DNA of 59,847 bases, from contig NZ_BAYA01000024.1 in the NCBI RefSeq assembly GCF_000685015.1, forward strand, positions 1 to 59,847. Direction: 5' to 3'. Under the pieces are notes generated by a model. It made no database searches. It had not been told where the DNA came from and was given only the letters and a program-made list of their open reading frames with translations. Positions within the stretch are counted from its first letter, which is position 1. The number at the start of each line of letters is the position of its first letter. This document shows positions 51,134-59,400 of the stretch, piece after piece. A program made the position numbers and the translations under genes. Origin of the DNA: Paraburkholderia bannensis NBRC 103871. GTDB taxonomy: Bacteria; Pseudomonadota; Gammaproteobacteria; Burkholderiales; Burkholderiaceae.

Positions 51134-51205
51134 GAAAGTGTCTTGTCCTGTGAAAAAATACCGAACACGTAGCAGCGCCTGCCCGATGCCATACTCTTGC
51201 GCGAT

Positions 51206-51790
51206 CTATGGATGCATCTGCAAGGAGCGCGCACCGTGTACGGCGAAATAAATCATAGAAAGTGTAATTAGGAACACCGCCACAGCCATCGCTATGTTAA
51301 ATATTTTTCGAAATGTACGGGGTCCCCAGATCCATGCGGATTTAGGTGTTGCCTCAAAATCGCTATAGTTGAGTTCGCTCAAACGCTTCGAAGCTGTCTC
51401 CAGATGTGAGATTAAGTACCACCCGCCGCTCGGATCGAGTGAGCGTGTTCGATAGAACGAGCCCAATCTGGCGATCAATCGCATTTCAGAGCACTCCACG
51501 TCGAATGCATATTGATCGAAGATATAGCGAAGGGCGGTGCACAACGCCTCATCCCGCCCAATGATACGAGACAAGACTTCTGCGCGATCGCCATAGATAT
51601 ATAGCCCTTTTAATATTGGGAAATGGCGAAGCATCGGAAAAATTCGGCCAAGCCAGGCAGCGTAATAATTTGTTGCGAAGCCTATGTCGATCCGCCCGGG
51701 AAGCTGGACTGGGATCGAAATTACTGTCAGGCTTTTAAATATTTCGATTGTCCCATCGTGTTTTTTCAACAGTTTTTCGAATTCATCCAT
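51206..51790 (-). CDS. Orphan protein with one C-terminal membrane helix
   Basis: The 194-residue product is unrecognised. A soluble part (LPGRIDIGFATNYYAAWLGRIF, LSELNYSDFEATPKSAW) is followed by a single membrane helix near residues 167-186 (IAMAVAVFLITLSMIYFAV). The gene has lower GC than the core genome. It lies behind the amidase gene on the same strand, separated by a 350-base gap. Confidence 0.65.
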   Translation of the reverse strand: MDEFEKLLKKHDGTIEIFKSLTVISIPVQLPGRIDIGFATNYYAAWLGRIFPMLRHFPILKGLYIYGDRAEVLSRIIGRDEALCTALRYIFDQYAFDVECSEMRLIARLGSFYRTRSLDPSGGWYLISHLETASKRLSELNYSDFEATPKSAWIWGPRTFRKIFNIAMAVAVFLITLSMIYFAVHGARSLQMHP

Positions 51791-52142
51791 GTCGAGGTTT
51801 CCCGCTGCATCGTTGGTATAAGTAACGTCAATATCATCGACGACTACTCAAAAACTACGGTCAGCTTTTCTCGTTACTAGAATGGGTTATCAATTTTTAT
51901 ATTTTTGAGCAGAACCGGCGCACTTTGGATCCTCTACAGGCGCTTATCTCGCGTGAGCGCGCTACAGGATGGATTGTCAACGATTCAGAGGGCGACGTCG
52001 AGTGTCCCTTCATGGCCGGGTGCAGTCGCATGCAATGAGCATGCGCAGGTTGAACCGCGCGAGGCTGCGATCGACAGTACGCGACCCTGAAGGGAAACTG
52101 GCGTCGCCCAAAAGCAGTCATGCGTCAACGAGCATGAAGCCG
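51791..52142. other. Gap without a supported gene
   Basis: No coding region was accepted in these 350 bases. The only structure noted is a 7-bp stem (CGCATGC, loop AATGA, GCATGCG) at 52027-52045. A small minus-strand frame has a composition like spurious frames. Confidence 0.5.
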
Positions 52143-52595
52143 TTAGGACTGCTCTGGCCACCTGTAGCCGAGGACCAAGGCAACCGGATAAGCCAGCTCG
52201 CGAACCTCGTCCAGCTGGTTTCCGCCGAGGAGATAAATAAACGCTTCGTCGTGGCGAAGGTAGAAGCCCACATGACCCTTCCAGCTTGTCGGATCGTCGC
52301 GCGTTAGCACAGTAATGCAACCGTAGATCGGGTTTTCAAGAGCGACGCCCCAATCGAGCCAGGATCGAGCCAAGGCTGAATGCGTCCCGCGAAACCCAGC
52401 ACCTGCCATGCACCAGTTGACGAATGAGGAACACCAGGAGATCTTGTCGTCGTAGCCCACGAGATTCGTTTGGCTGTTGTACTCGACTATTCGTGGATTG
52501 GTTTCGCCAACCGGAAAACGCCTGACGCCGCATTCTGCAATTGCCACCGGCATCCAGACAGCGGCGGCGTCAATATCCCGGATTTGCATAGTCAT
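52143..52595 (-). CDS. TIGR02594-type cysteine amidase (NlpC/P60-CHAP-like)
   Basis: The 150-residue product fits the TIGR02594 family: NPRIVEYNSQTNLVGYDDKI, SWCSSFVNWCMAGAGFRGT with nucleophile Cys55, a SWKGHVGFYL His108, and LLGGNQLDEV with Asn126. These form the Cys-His-Asn arrangement of peptidoglycan amidases. There is no signal peptide. Two small membrane-protein genes lie directly upstream on the same strand, and a T6SS is present elsewhere in the window. An exported toxin with membrane partners is therefore possible; a phage-type or housekeeping role is the alternative. ATG at 52595 or 52589. Confidence 0.8.
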   Translation of the reverse strand: MTMQIRDIDAAAVWMPVAIAECGVRRFPVGETNPRIVEYNSQTNLVGYDDKISWCSSFVNWCMAGAGFRGTHSALARSWLDWGVALENPIYGCITVLTRDDPTSWKGHVGFYLRHDEAFIYLLGGNQLDEVRELAYPVALVLGYRWPEQS

Positions 52596-52772
52596 CGTCG
52601 TTGGTTGGATTCTCAAGTTGTCTTTGGGAATGGGCACCGATTCTATCTGCCTGGCCGACCGTCCGCCCACGACTACCCTCTGCTTGAGGCCGTGCGAACG
52701 GCGCGATGTTTTTTCGCTTTTTGGTCATTCGTTTCGCACATTTCGCACGAGCGCATGTCTGGCGTGGTGTCC

Positions 52773-53318
52773 TCAGAAGACCTCTATGATCAGGAAAAAA
52801 TGATCCCCCATAGGACGCACGGAAATTGACGTGCCCTGCTCGTGAGCCGGGGGAAGTCCTGAAAGTGGTTTATCTGCATCGTCAAAGACCAGTGTATGGA
52901 AAACGTTCGGCCCGGTTGCCGCTCCGGTATTGCCCCAATCCCACTGACGGTGTTTTGGCGAGGCTCCCTCACTCTCGTGTACCAGCCGTAAATACGTTGC
53001 TCGCGTGAGTTGAAAACGAATCCAGTCGGGATCGATTCGCAACCCCAGCAATGAGCCAAATATCGTGACAGTTATCACTGGAGCGAGGACAACTGAAACG
53101 AGCGACCTCCAGCGTCGATTCCATAAATTCCTGGCAAAACCAACGAACCAAACGATGGCGACTACCACGGCTGGCAAGAGAATTACGGGTATCAAAAAAT
53201 ATGAAAGATTCAGCCACCTGTCTAGCTGGTCGGAGCAGTAGATCAGTGCACCGAAAGCCAGCCAAACATAAAGATGCATCCGGGAAAAACTGTCTCCGTG
53301 TGTGGTATTGTCAACCAC
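52773..53318 (-). CDS. Orphan membrane protein upstream of the amidase
   Basis: The 181-residue product has three predicted membrane helices (LYVWLAFGALIYC, LSYFLIPVILLPAVVVAIVWFVGF, LVSVVLAPVITVTIFGSLLG) followed by a ~75-residue soluble domain with FHTLVFDDADKPLSGLPP. GTG is taken as the start because AGGA lies five bases upstream. Not recognised. The soluble domain should face either side of the inner membrane. Confidence 0.7.
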   Translation of the reverse strand: MVDNTTHGDSFSRMHLYVWLAFGALIYCSDQLDRWLNLSYFLIPVILLPAVVVAIVWFVGFARNLWNRRWRSLVSVVLAPVITVTIFGSLLGLRIDPDWIRFQLTRATYLRLVHESEGASPKHRQWDWGNTGAATGPNVFHTLVFDDADKPLSGLPPAHEQGTSISVRPMGDHFFLIIEVF

Positions 53319-53441
53319 TTATGTCCTCGCTTGAATGTCTTAAGGAGGCTGACTACCGCGCTGATGCGCTTTGTATGAACGAGGGCCGCATCGATGGCGG
53401 CGACCGACTCACTGCGACTCAAAGCCGTCACTCTACACCTG

Positions 53442-53690
53442 CTAGAGCGATAGAGGCCATGCCAGAAATGAGGCAGCGATAGGGAGCGACAGCAGGGTAC
53501 CCAAAGCCGCGCCAAGTAACGGCGGCTTTAGCGCGAAGGCGCAAAAAGCGATGAATGTATAGGCGGCAAGGCAAGAGAGGAGCAACAGTAGATTAAAGAC
53601 ATGGCTACGCGTGTAGATTCCAAACTTCACCCCAACAAGCGTCGCGGAAATCAGCGCGAAAGCTAACAGTTGTTTTGTTCCTGGCCGCAT
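53442..53690 (-). CDS. Small membrane protein
   Basis: An 82-residue protein of three hydrophobic segments (LLAFALISATLVGVKFGIY, FNLLLLLSCLAAYTFIAFCAF, LLGAALGTLLSLPIAASFLA). ATG at 53690 is the only start that avoids a long low-hydrophobicity leader. It is first in the minus-strand orphan group that includes the amidase. The function is unknown. Confidence 0.6.
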   Translation of the reverse strand: MRPGTKQLLAFALISATLVGVKFGIYTRSHVFNLLLLLSCLAAYTFIAFCAFALKPPLLGAALGTLLSLPIAASFLAWPLSL

Positions 53691-53886
53691 AAGGTCTAGA
53701 AACGTTCCTGGTTGTCGATAGGTGGTTGGGCTAAGCCTCGCCTCGATTGTCGATGAGAATCGGCACAATGTCGAACAGCGACTCCTGGCCGCCTGCTGTC
53801 CTATGCGTTTTGACTCGTGGTGACCCTGAGCGGTCACCCAATTCTTCGTCGATCCGACGACCAGTTCGATGGTGGAGCGGTCATCG

Positions 53887-54363
53887 CTACGCGCTCATAT
53901 CGTTGTCGGTCATGTCGTCCAGATTTTCTTGCAGCCTCATCAAGACGCGATGCGCTGCCTCGATTTCCTCAACTGTTAGCCCTTCTGAGAGTCGGTTGAC
54001 CCAAGGCGCCTGAAGGCTCATGGCAGCGTCAAAGGCTTGCTTCCCCTTGTTCGTTAAAACCACGAGCTGCGCGCGGCGATGGTGTGGATTGGATTCGAAA
54101 CTAACCAATCCTTCTTCCGCCAGGTCGTTGACTATTCGCTGTACGTTTTGACGGTAGGCACCCAGGTCGCGAGCGATCCAGGCAACCGGCTGCGGTCGCT
54201 CTGCCGCAGTGATGGCACCGAGAATTTGCCAGCGCGCGCTTGTGAGCCCGAGTTCCTCGACCAAACGATCGCCCGCGGTCAAAAGCCCGCTATTTAGCCT
54301 AAAAAAATCGAGAATAGCGCGCGTCAGGTGCTCGCCAGCTGGTGTTCTTTTCGTCTTTGTCAT
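53887..54363 (-). CDS. MarR-family regulator
   Basis: The 158-residue product has the MarR winged helix: LTSARWQILGAITAAERPQP, WIARDLGAYRQNVQRIVNDL and the wing SNPHHRRAQLVVLTNKGKQA. It diverges from the antibiotic-biosynthesis-monooxygenase gene. A perfect inverted repeat lies 20 bases upstream of its start codon and is its likely operator. Confidence 0.93.
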   Translation of the reverse strand: MTKTKRTPAGEHLTRAILDFFRLNSGLLTAGDRLVEELGLTSARWQILGAITAAERPQPVAWIARDLGAYRQNVQRIVNDLAEEGLVSFESNPHHRRAQLVVLTNKGKQAFDAAMSLQAPWVNRLSEGLTVEEIEAAHRVLMRLQENLDDMTDNDMSA

Positions 54364-54382
54364 ATGACACCATAAACTCAAA

Positions 54383-54400
54383 TTGACATCATAATGTCAA
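54383..54400. promoter_or_regulatory. MarR operator candidate
   Basis: TTGACAT-CATA-ATGTCAA is a perfect 7-bp inverted repeat with a 4-base spacer. It lies between the divergent MarR and ABM genes and also supplies a TTGACA -35-like element towards the ABM gene, with TACTAT near 54413 as a possible -10. Confidence 0.7.
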
Positions 54401-54458
54401 TGTACTATACATTGGGCATGTCGTGCTGTCGTCACCTTTCCAGTTAACGGAGTTGGCC

Positions 54459-54827
54459 ATGCTGCAACTGAGACCGCTTGACCCTTCCTTCCCGATCGAG
54501 CGTCAGCTCGCCATTGACACAGCCCCTGTCGTCCTGGTGAATGTTTTCATGCTGGATCCAGCCGACGAGCAGCTCTTTCTTAAAGTCTGGCAGGACGACG
54601 CGTCATTTATGAAGCGGCAGCCGGGCTTCATTTCGACGCAACTGCACCGGGCAGTCGGAGAAAGTCCGACGTATCTGAACTATGCCGTGTGGGAGTCTAA
54701 TGCCCACTTTCGAGCAGCGTTCGGTCATCCGGAGTTTAAGACGAGCCTCAGCGCCTATCCATCTTCGGCCATTACCTCACCGCACCTCTTCCAGAAGGTC
54801 GCAGTGCCGGGTATCTGCGTTGATTAG
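54459..54827 (+). CDS. Antibiotic biosynthesis monooxygenase (ABM) family protein
   Basis: The 122-residue product has the ABM ferredoxin-like fold signature: PVVLVNVFMLDPADEQLFLKVW, MKRQPGFISTQLHRAVGES and YAVWESNAHFRAAFGHPEF. Members oxidise quinols or degrade haem; the reaction here is not known. CGGAG precedes the ATG. MarR control is likely. Confidence 0.9.
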   Translation: MLQLRPLDPSFPIERQLAIDTAPVVLVNVFMLDPADEQLFLKVWQDDASFMKRQPGFISTQLHRAVGESPTYLNYAVWESNAHFRAAFGHPEFKTSLSAYPSSAITSPHLFQKVAVPGICVD

Positions 54828-55139
54828 CCTGGACTGCCGGTCACGCGCAATTTAGCGTCTGCGCGAAAGTTCGCGCGAGCAGCGAGACGAGAGAGGCTTC
54901 ATCGAAGGTTGACTGTCGCCAGAGCGGCTTCGACTAGACGTTCGAGTGTCCGTTTGAACTCGCTGGGTAGTGGCGGTTCATGGCCGATAACAGTCTGATC
55001 TGCCTCGCGCGAAGCTACGAAACAGTGAGGTGCAGCAACCGGCCCAGTACAACCCATTGCCACCATTCAACTTATCGCACTTCCAGTGACCCGTCCCATT
55101 CGGGCATCGGAACGCCAGTTTTCCTCTCGACCAGCTTGA
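54828..55139. other. Gene-free gap
   Basis: About 310 bases between the convergent ends of the ABM and hydrolase genes. Nothing with coding or regulatory character was recognised. Confidence 0.5.
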
Positions 55140-56093
55140 TCACGAGCGCGCGCATGCCTGCTCGACGCAGAAGTCATGGATGGCGCTGACCATCTGCTGC
55201 AATCCGGGTTGTTCCAGCGGATAGTGCCCGGCATTCTCCAGCATTGTTATCTTCACGGGCACATGCCGGATTCGTTGCAGGAACAACTGGCTCAGATGCA
55301 ACGGCGTCCAGCGATCCTGCGCGGGTTGGGTCAACAGGATCGGACATACGTCGAAGTCCTCCGGTTCGATGGCCGGCCGATAGGCTGCGTAGCTAGCCAG
55401 AAAGCCCATCGTCACCCACTTGCCTGCCGACGTTTTGTCTGCCATGCAGGCCTTCAGGGCAACCGGATCGTTCACGAGCGCATACATTTTGCTCGCCGCG
55501 GCCATCGGCATGCGAAGACCTGCAAGCGGCGTGCGCGCGGTCAACGCTGCGAGTGGCACGCCAACACGGCTCATAAACAGGTTGTACGCCGTCTCGTCGC
55601 GAACCTGCTGAAGGCGTTGATCGAGAAACGTCATGCCGACGATACCCTTGACTTTCCGGTTCTTCGCCGCGACGTGATATGTCTCCATGCCGCCCGCGCT
55701 CAACCCGTAGAGCACAATGGGCCGGTCATCTTTGGCCAGTTCCACGTCGATGAGATCGCTTCCCGCCTGCACCCAGTCGTCGTAGCGAACCGGCTTGCCA
55801 GTGCCCACCTGTGTCAAACCGTATTCCGGCATGTCGATAGCGATAGTCTCGAAACCTCTGCGGGCAAGTGGCGCACCGAGGATCGTCGACATCTGCCGGC
55901 CGTTTGTTCCTACGCCGTGGAAAAGAATGACCTTCACCGGCGCGCTGGCATTGCGGTAGCAGTCGAGATGGATGCGATGCCTGCCCCATGACCACCATTC
56001 TTCCTGCGGCTCCTGGGCTGGCTTCAACTGATACTCGGCGGGCAGGAAACCTTGAATCTGTCTCCAGTTTTCCTGTTGTGCATAGGTGCTCAT
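55140..56093 (-). CDS. Alpha/beta hydrolase
   Basis: The 317-residue product has the alpha/beta-hydrolase plan: VKVILFHGVGTNGRQM (oxyanion loop), FETIAIDMPEYGLT, the nucleophile elbow GLSAGG in VLYGLSAGGMET, a late Asp region LTQPAQDRWTPL, and the catalytic His in ENAGHYPLEQPG. It resembles lysophospholipase-like hydrolases. It diverges from a TetR gene that presumably controls it. The substrate is unknown. Confidence 0.92.
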   Translation of the reverse strand: MSTYAQQENWRQIQGFLPAEYQLKPAQEPQEEWWSWGRHRIHLDCYRNASAPVKVILFHGVGTNGRQMSTILGAPLARRGFETIAIDMPEYGLTQVGTGKPVRYDDWVQAGSDLIDVELAKDDRPIVLYGLSAGGMETYHVAAKNRKVKGIVGMTFLDQRLQQVRDETAYNLFMSRVGVPLAALTARTPLAGLRMPMAAASKMYALVNDPVALKACMADKTSAGKWVTMGFLASYAAYRPAIEPEDFDVCPILLTQPAQDRWTPLHLSQLFLQRIRHVPVKITMLENAGHYPLEQPGLQQMVSAIHDFCVEQACARS

Positions 56094-56151
56094 TCGAAAT
56101 CTCCCGTCACGGCGCCTGATCCGGATAGCGTGTTGAAGTAAAATCAAACAA

Positions 56152-56189
56152 ATGTCGGATACAAAATCTAACTTATGTCGGATTCAAAA
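56152..56189. repeat. Duplicated start region of TetR gene (23-bp period)
   Basis: ATGTCGGATACAAAA (56152-56166) and ATGTCGGATTCAAAA (56175-56189) match in 14 of 15 bases at a 23-base period. The second copy contains the accepted start codon; the first gives an out-of-frame ATG. The pair could serve as a tandem operator. Confidence 0.7.
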
Positions 56190-56807
56190 GCAAGCACCAA
56201 CGGGCGTCCCACGCGTCGTCCCGTCCAGGAACGTTCCATGGCCCGGATCGCCAAGGTGGTCATGGCGGCAGAACGCATGCTGGAGGAAGTGGGGCCAGAG
56301 AGAACTTCGATACCGGCGCTTGCCGATGTAACCGGCGTGCCGCGGGCGGCGATCTATCCGTTTTTTCCGGAGAAGTACGCGCTGTTCTCACATCTGGCCG
56401 TGAAGCACATGGATGGCCTGACGAAGGCGCTCGCCAATTCGGAAGATGGATCAACGCGCGACTGGCGGGAATGGGTCGATTCCGCGATCAGGGTGACGGC
56501 GGACTACTACAACACGCATCCGGCTGCGAGCATCCTGCTGTTGTGCGGTTCGTTCTCGGACGCCGATCGTGAGGCGCACGCATCCAAGAATGCGGCTCTG
56601 GGAACGCTCTTTCGCGCCAGGGCTGCGAGCCTGGGCGCACTGACGGCGCTGCCTTCGACACCCGATGTGGCAACCATCGCCCTGGAAATCGCGTTCGCCT
56701 GCATGAAGCATGGCTATGCAACTGAAGGTCGCGTGTCGCCGGATATTTGTCGCGAGGCGACGCGCGCCGTCATCGCGTATCTCGGGTCGTGGGACGAGCA
56801 GGGATAG
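56175..56807 (+). CDS. TetR-family regulator divergent from hydrolase
   Basis: The 210-residue product has a basic arm (GRPTRRPVQERSMAR) and the TetR helix-turn-helix (AAERMLEEVGPERTSIPALADVTGVPRAAIYPFFPEKYALFSH). A C-terminal ligand domain follows. The hydrolase gene starts 82 bases away on the other strand. The start codon lies inside a duplicated segment that may be the operator. Confidence 0.92.
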   Translation: MSDSKASTNGRPTRRPVQERSMARIAKVVMAAERMLEEVGPERTSIPALADVTGVPRAAIYPFFPEKYALFSHLAVKHMDGLTKALANSEDGSTRDWREWVDSAIRVTADYYNTHPAASILLLCGSFSDADREAHASKNAALGTLFRARAASLGALTALPSTPDVATIALEIAFACMKHGYATEGRVSPDICREATRAVIAYLGSWDEQG

Positions 56808-57063
56808 CAACTGATGTCCGGGCCCTCGAGCTCGCGCATGGCTGGCACAGCGTTGCCCGGGCGAAGAGACAAAAGCCCGCCTCACGACCAGGTCACGGGG
56901 AACAGATGCTGTTAGACCCGGCCGGGCACTTTTGCGGCGCGACATTGCCAAGCCCGGTTTAATGCGCCATTTAGCTGTGGTCAGAGGGCGAACGAGACCA
57001 GACTACGTGTGCCACAATCGGGGCTCGTCATCACCGTCAATAACCCGCTTGCGGTGGATCCAG

Positions 57064-58092
57064 ATGGGGCGCGACTTGTCAGAAGTTTCGGAGTACACCG
57101 GATCGCAACACCAGAATCCAGCCGCCTGCCAGCGAACCGGTGGTGGAAGTCCGCCACTTCCGGACGAGGAGATAGGCCGCACGAAGCTGATTACGATCGA
57201 CGAGATTCTCATGGCGCGGCCGCAACGGCCGGTCGCAACCACTCGCGGGCGCGGTTGGCGCGGCGTAACGCTCGATCTTCACCGTCCCTATTTCAACTGC
57301 GCCGAAAGCCACGCGGGCCTCGATCATCACCTCGTTTGCTATTGCCCGTCCGGCAGCGCCCGACTGATTCAGCGTCGCGCCGGTATTGTGCATACGGCGC
57401 CGATCACATCCGGCATGTCATACATCATGCCCGCAGGCTATGAATCGACGTGGGAGGGAGACTCCGGGTTGTCCGCGCGATTGCGCATTCCCACCGGGTT
57501 GGTCGATCAGGCGGCCGAGCACGCCGGCCTTTTGAACCACCGGGTGGAAATTCGCAACGTGTTCCAGGTGCGCGATCCCGTGATCGAACATATCGTGCAA
57601 ACCCTCCTGGCGGAGCTGGACAGGAAGGTGCACCCCGTTCAGGTGTTGATCGTCGACTCGATGTCTACGGCGCTTGCCGCTCACATGCTGCGAAGCTACA
57701 ACGCCCTCGACGTCGTGGCGTCGCCGCAGGAGCGCTCGCTCAGCCAGCTTGAAATTACCCGATTGACGGAATATATCGAGGACAACCTCGACCGCACGAT
57801 CACCCTTGAAGAACTGGCGGGGCTCGTCAATGTGAGCCGGTTTCACTTCAGCCGGCTTTTTAAGCGTTGCATCGGCAGGACTGCGATCAGTTTCGTCGAA
57901 CAATGCCGGATTCGTCGCGCGCAATCGCTGATCACCGAGACCAGTCTGCCGCTTGCGGAGATCGCGCTGACGGTGGGCTTTGCTGACCAGAGTCATTTCA
58001 CGCGTCGGTTTCATCGTCACGTCGGATGCACCCCGGCAGCCTTTGCTCGCGAGCAGGGGCGCCGGCGTTCCAGTCCGCGATCTGGTGCATGA
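57064..58092 (+). CDS. AraC-family regulator
   Basis: The 342-residue product has a long N-terminal region with a cupin-like sensor (TSGMSYIMPAGYESTWEGDS) and a C-terminal AraC domain (DRTITLEELAGLVNVSRFHF, ISFVEQCRIRRAQSLITETS, LPLAEIALTVGFADQSHFTR). ATG at 57064 is used; ATG at 57211 would shorten it to 293 residues, nearer the common AraC length, and is a real alternative. It is convergent with the small ABM gene. Confidence 0.9.
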   Translation: MGRDLSEVSEYTGSQHQNPAACQRTGGGSPPLPDEEIGRTKLITIDEILMARPQRPVATTRGRGWRGVTLDLHRPYFNCAESHAGLDHHLVCYCPSGSARLIQRRAGIVHTAPITSGMSYIMPAGYESTWEGDSGLSARLRIPTGLVDQAAEHAGLLNHRVEIRNVFQVRDPVIEHIVQTLLAELDRKVHPVQVLIVDSMSTALAAHMLRSYNALDVVASPQERSLSQLEITRLTEYIEDNLDRTITLEELAGLVNVSRFHFSRLFKRCIGRTAISFVEQCRIRRAQSLITETSLPLAEIALTVGFADQSHFTRRFHRHVGCTPAAFAREQGRRRSSPRSGA

Positions 58093-58129
58093 AGTGAACC
58101 TGCAGGCGTCGCGTTTCAGTGTGCGCGGC

Positions 58130-58441
58130 TCACGAAACGGAAGGCGGCGTTTTCATGCCGAGCACGTCGAGCATTTCGATGGCTGGCGGGCTGGCCAGAA
58201 GTTCTCCCGCGTGCGCCATGAGGGCCTGTCCGATTGGGCCGTTCAGGTGCGCGTTGCGGTCGGCTTCGCTGGCGAACGCGTCGAAGATGCCAAACGTCGA
58301 GGGCGACAGTCGCAAGGCAAACCATATCGGCGTGGTCGTTTCGCGATTGGCCATGTCGAGCGCGGTCGCGAGAAACGCAGCGACAGCCTCTTCCTTGCCG
58401 GGCCTGGCTTCGAGTCTTGCCATCAGTGCATATTCAAGCAT
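58130..58441 (-). CDS. ABM-family putative quinol monooxygenase
   Basis: The 103-residue product has the ABM pattern: LEYALMARLEARPGKEEAVAAF, TPIWFALRLSPSTFGIFDAFAS and AHLNGPIGQALMAHAGELL. It is like YgiN-type quinol monooxygenases. ATG at 58441 is favoured because GGAG is six bases upstream; the ATG two codons earlier is too close to it. Convergent with AraC. Confidence 0.88.
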   Translation of the reverse strand: MLEYALMARLEARPGKEEAVAAFLATALDMANRETTTPIWFALRLSPSTFGIFDAFASEADRNAHLNGPIGQALMAHAGELLASPPAIEMLDVLGMKTPPSVS

Positions 58442-58524
58442 TGTCATTCTCCGGTTTTTCGTGGGGCATCCACGAAATCGCGTAATCGGCGAATACATAT
58501 GTTGCGCGCGAATTGCGCGACGCG

Positions 58525-58806
58525 CTACGCACGCATCATCCATCCGCCTGCGACCGTCGCGGCCTGGCGCACCGTTTCAGACCAGCTGGGATACGGGTGA
58601 CAGATGCGCGCAAAGTCTTCGCAGATCATGGAGGCCATCTTGACGCCGTAGCGGCCGAGCAACTGCGTGGCATGCTGAACCATGTTCTCCACGGTTTTCG
58701 TCTTGTACCGCATCATCTGCGGCAGATCGAGCGTCAGCGCGCAGCGTACGCCCAGCGCGGCATGCTTCGACTTCGCGGCGATTTTGTACATCAATGCCAC
58801 GAACAC
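58525..58806 (-). pseudogene. Dihydrolipoyl dehydrogenase with large internal deletion
   Basis: The 93-codon frame joins two separated parts of a lipoamide dehydrogenase. The first (AALGVRCALTLDLPQMMRYK, then LLGRYGVK) matches the region near residues 75-115, just after the active disulfide. The second (EDFARICHPYPSWSETVRQA, ending GGWMMRA) matches the extreme C terminus with the catalytic His-Pro pair. The FAD-closing, NAD and most dimerisation parts are missing. The frame has no stop, but the product cannot fold as a reductase. Confidence 0.7.
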
Positions 58807-58877
58807 ACCTCAACGGCTCCGATCCCTCACGGCAGGTCTCGATCGACGATATCGCGGGTCGGTAACCCTCACGGTCG

Positions 58878-59390
58878 TTAGAGTGGGCTTCGCGTCGCGC
58901 GCCGGTGGCACCATTGACTGATTGGCCGGTCGAGCGACAGCGGCCCCGGGCCGAGCGCCATGATGCCAATGGCGAGCGCGGCCCAGTAGAGATGAAAATT
59001 GGCCCAGCCATCGGGAAACACCAGCTGGATCACGCCGGTCATGATGAGCAATGCGAGCGCGGTGAACCGCGTCGCGAGTCCAAGAATGAGCAGGACTGGG
59101 AGCGTGACTTCCGCCGTGGCGACGAGCAGTGCGATGGTGTCCGGTGCAGGGAAGTCATACGCGGCACCGAGCACGTGCAGCTTGAACTGATTCTCGAAAA
59201 GAAACAGCGTGGCTGGTGAAATGCTCAGGAATCCATTCCAGCGGGTGTGGCCGGAGCGCAGGAACGGCAGCGCGAGCGCGATGCGCAGTAGCGGCGGCGC
59301 CACGGCGGCGGCAATGCTCTGGATCTGGTCGACGAGCGAGCGGACCAGGAATTCGAACGGGCGTTTGGCCCGGGGCACGGACGAGCTCAT
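58878..59390 (-). CDS. DoxX-family membrane protein of a bufferin-type operon
   Basis: The 170-residue product has the four-helix DoxX pattern: LLRIALALPFLRSGHTRWNGF, TEVTLPVLLILGLATRFTALAL-like AEVTLPVLLILGLATRF and a C-terminal FHLYWAALAIGIMALGPG. GAAGAGG precedes the ATG. It starts 10 bases behind the DUF2063 gene, an arrangement common in copper-inducible DUF2282-DUF692-DUF2063-DoxX operons. Confidence 0.92.
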   Translation of the reverse strand: MSSSVPRAKRPFEFLVRSLVDQIQSIAAAVAPPLLRIALALPFLRSGHTRWNGFLSISPATLFLFENQFKLHVLGAAYDFPAPDTIALLVATAEVTLPVLLILGLATRFTALALLIMTGVIQLVFPDGWANFHLYWAALAIGIMALGPGPLSLDRPISQWCHRRATRSPL

Positions 59391-59400
59391 GCGTACCTCT

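Noticed and set aside
52027..52045. 7-bp stem-loop considered as a small RNA or terminator
   Set aside because: No T run, no neighbouring gene end and no further conserved structure could be seen.
56843..56856. TGGCACAGCGTTGC, resembling a sigma-54 promoter
   Set aside because: GG and GC are nine bases apart where ten are required, and no sigma-54 activator or suitable gene is near.
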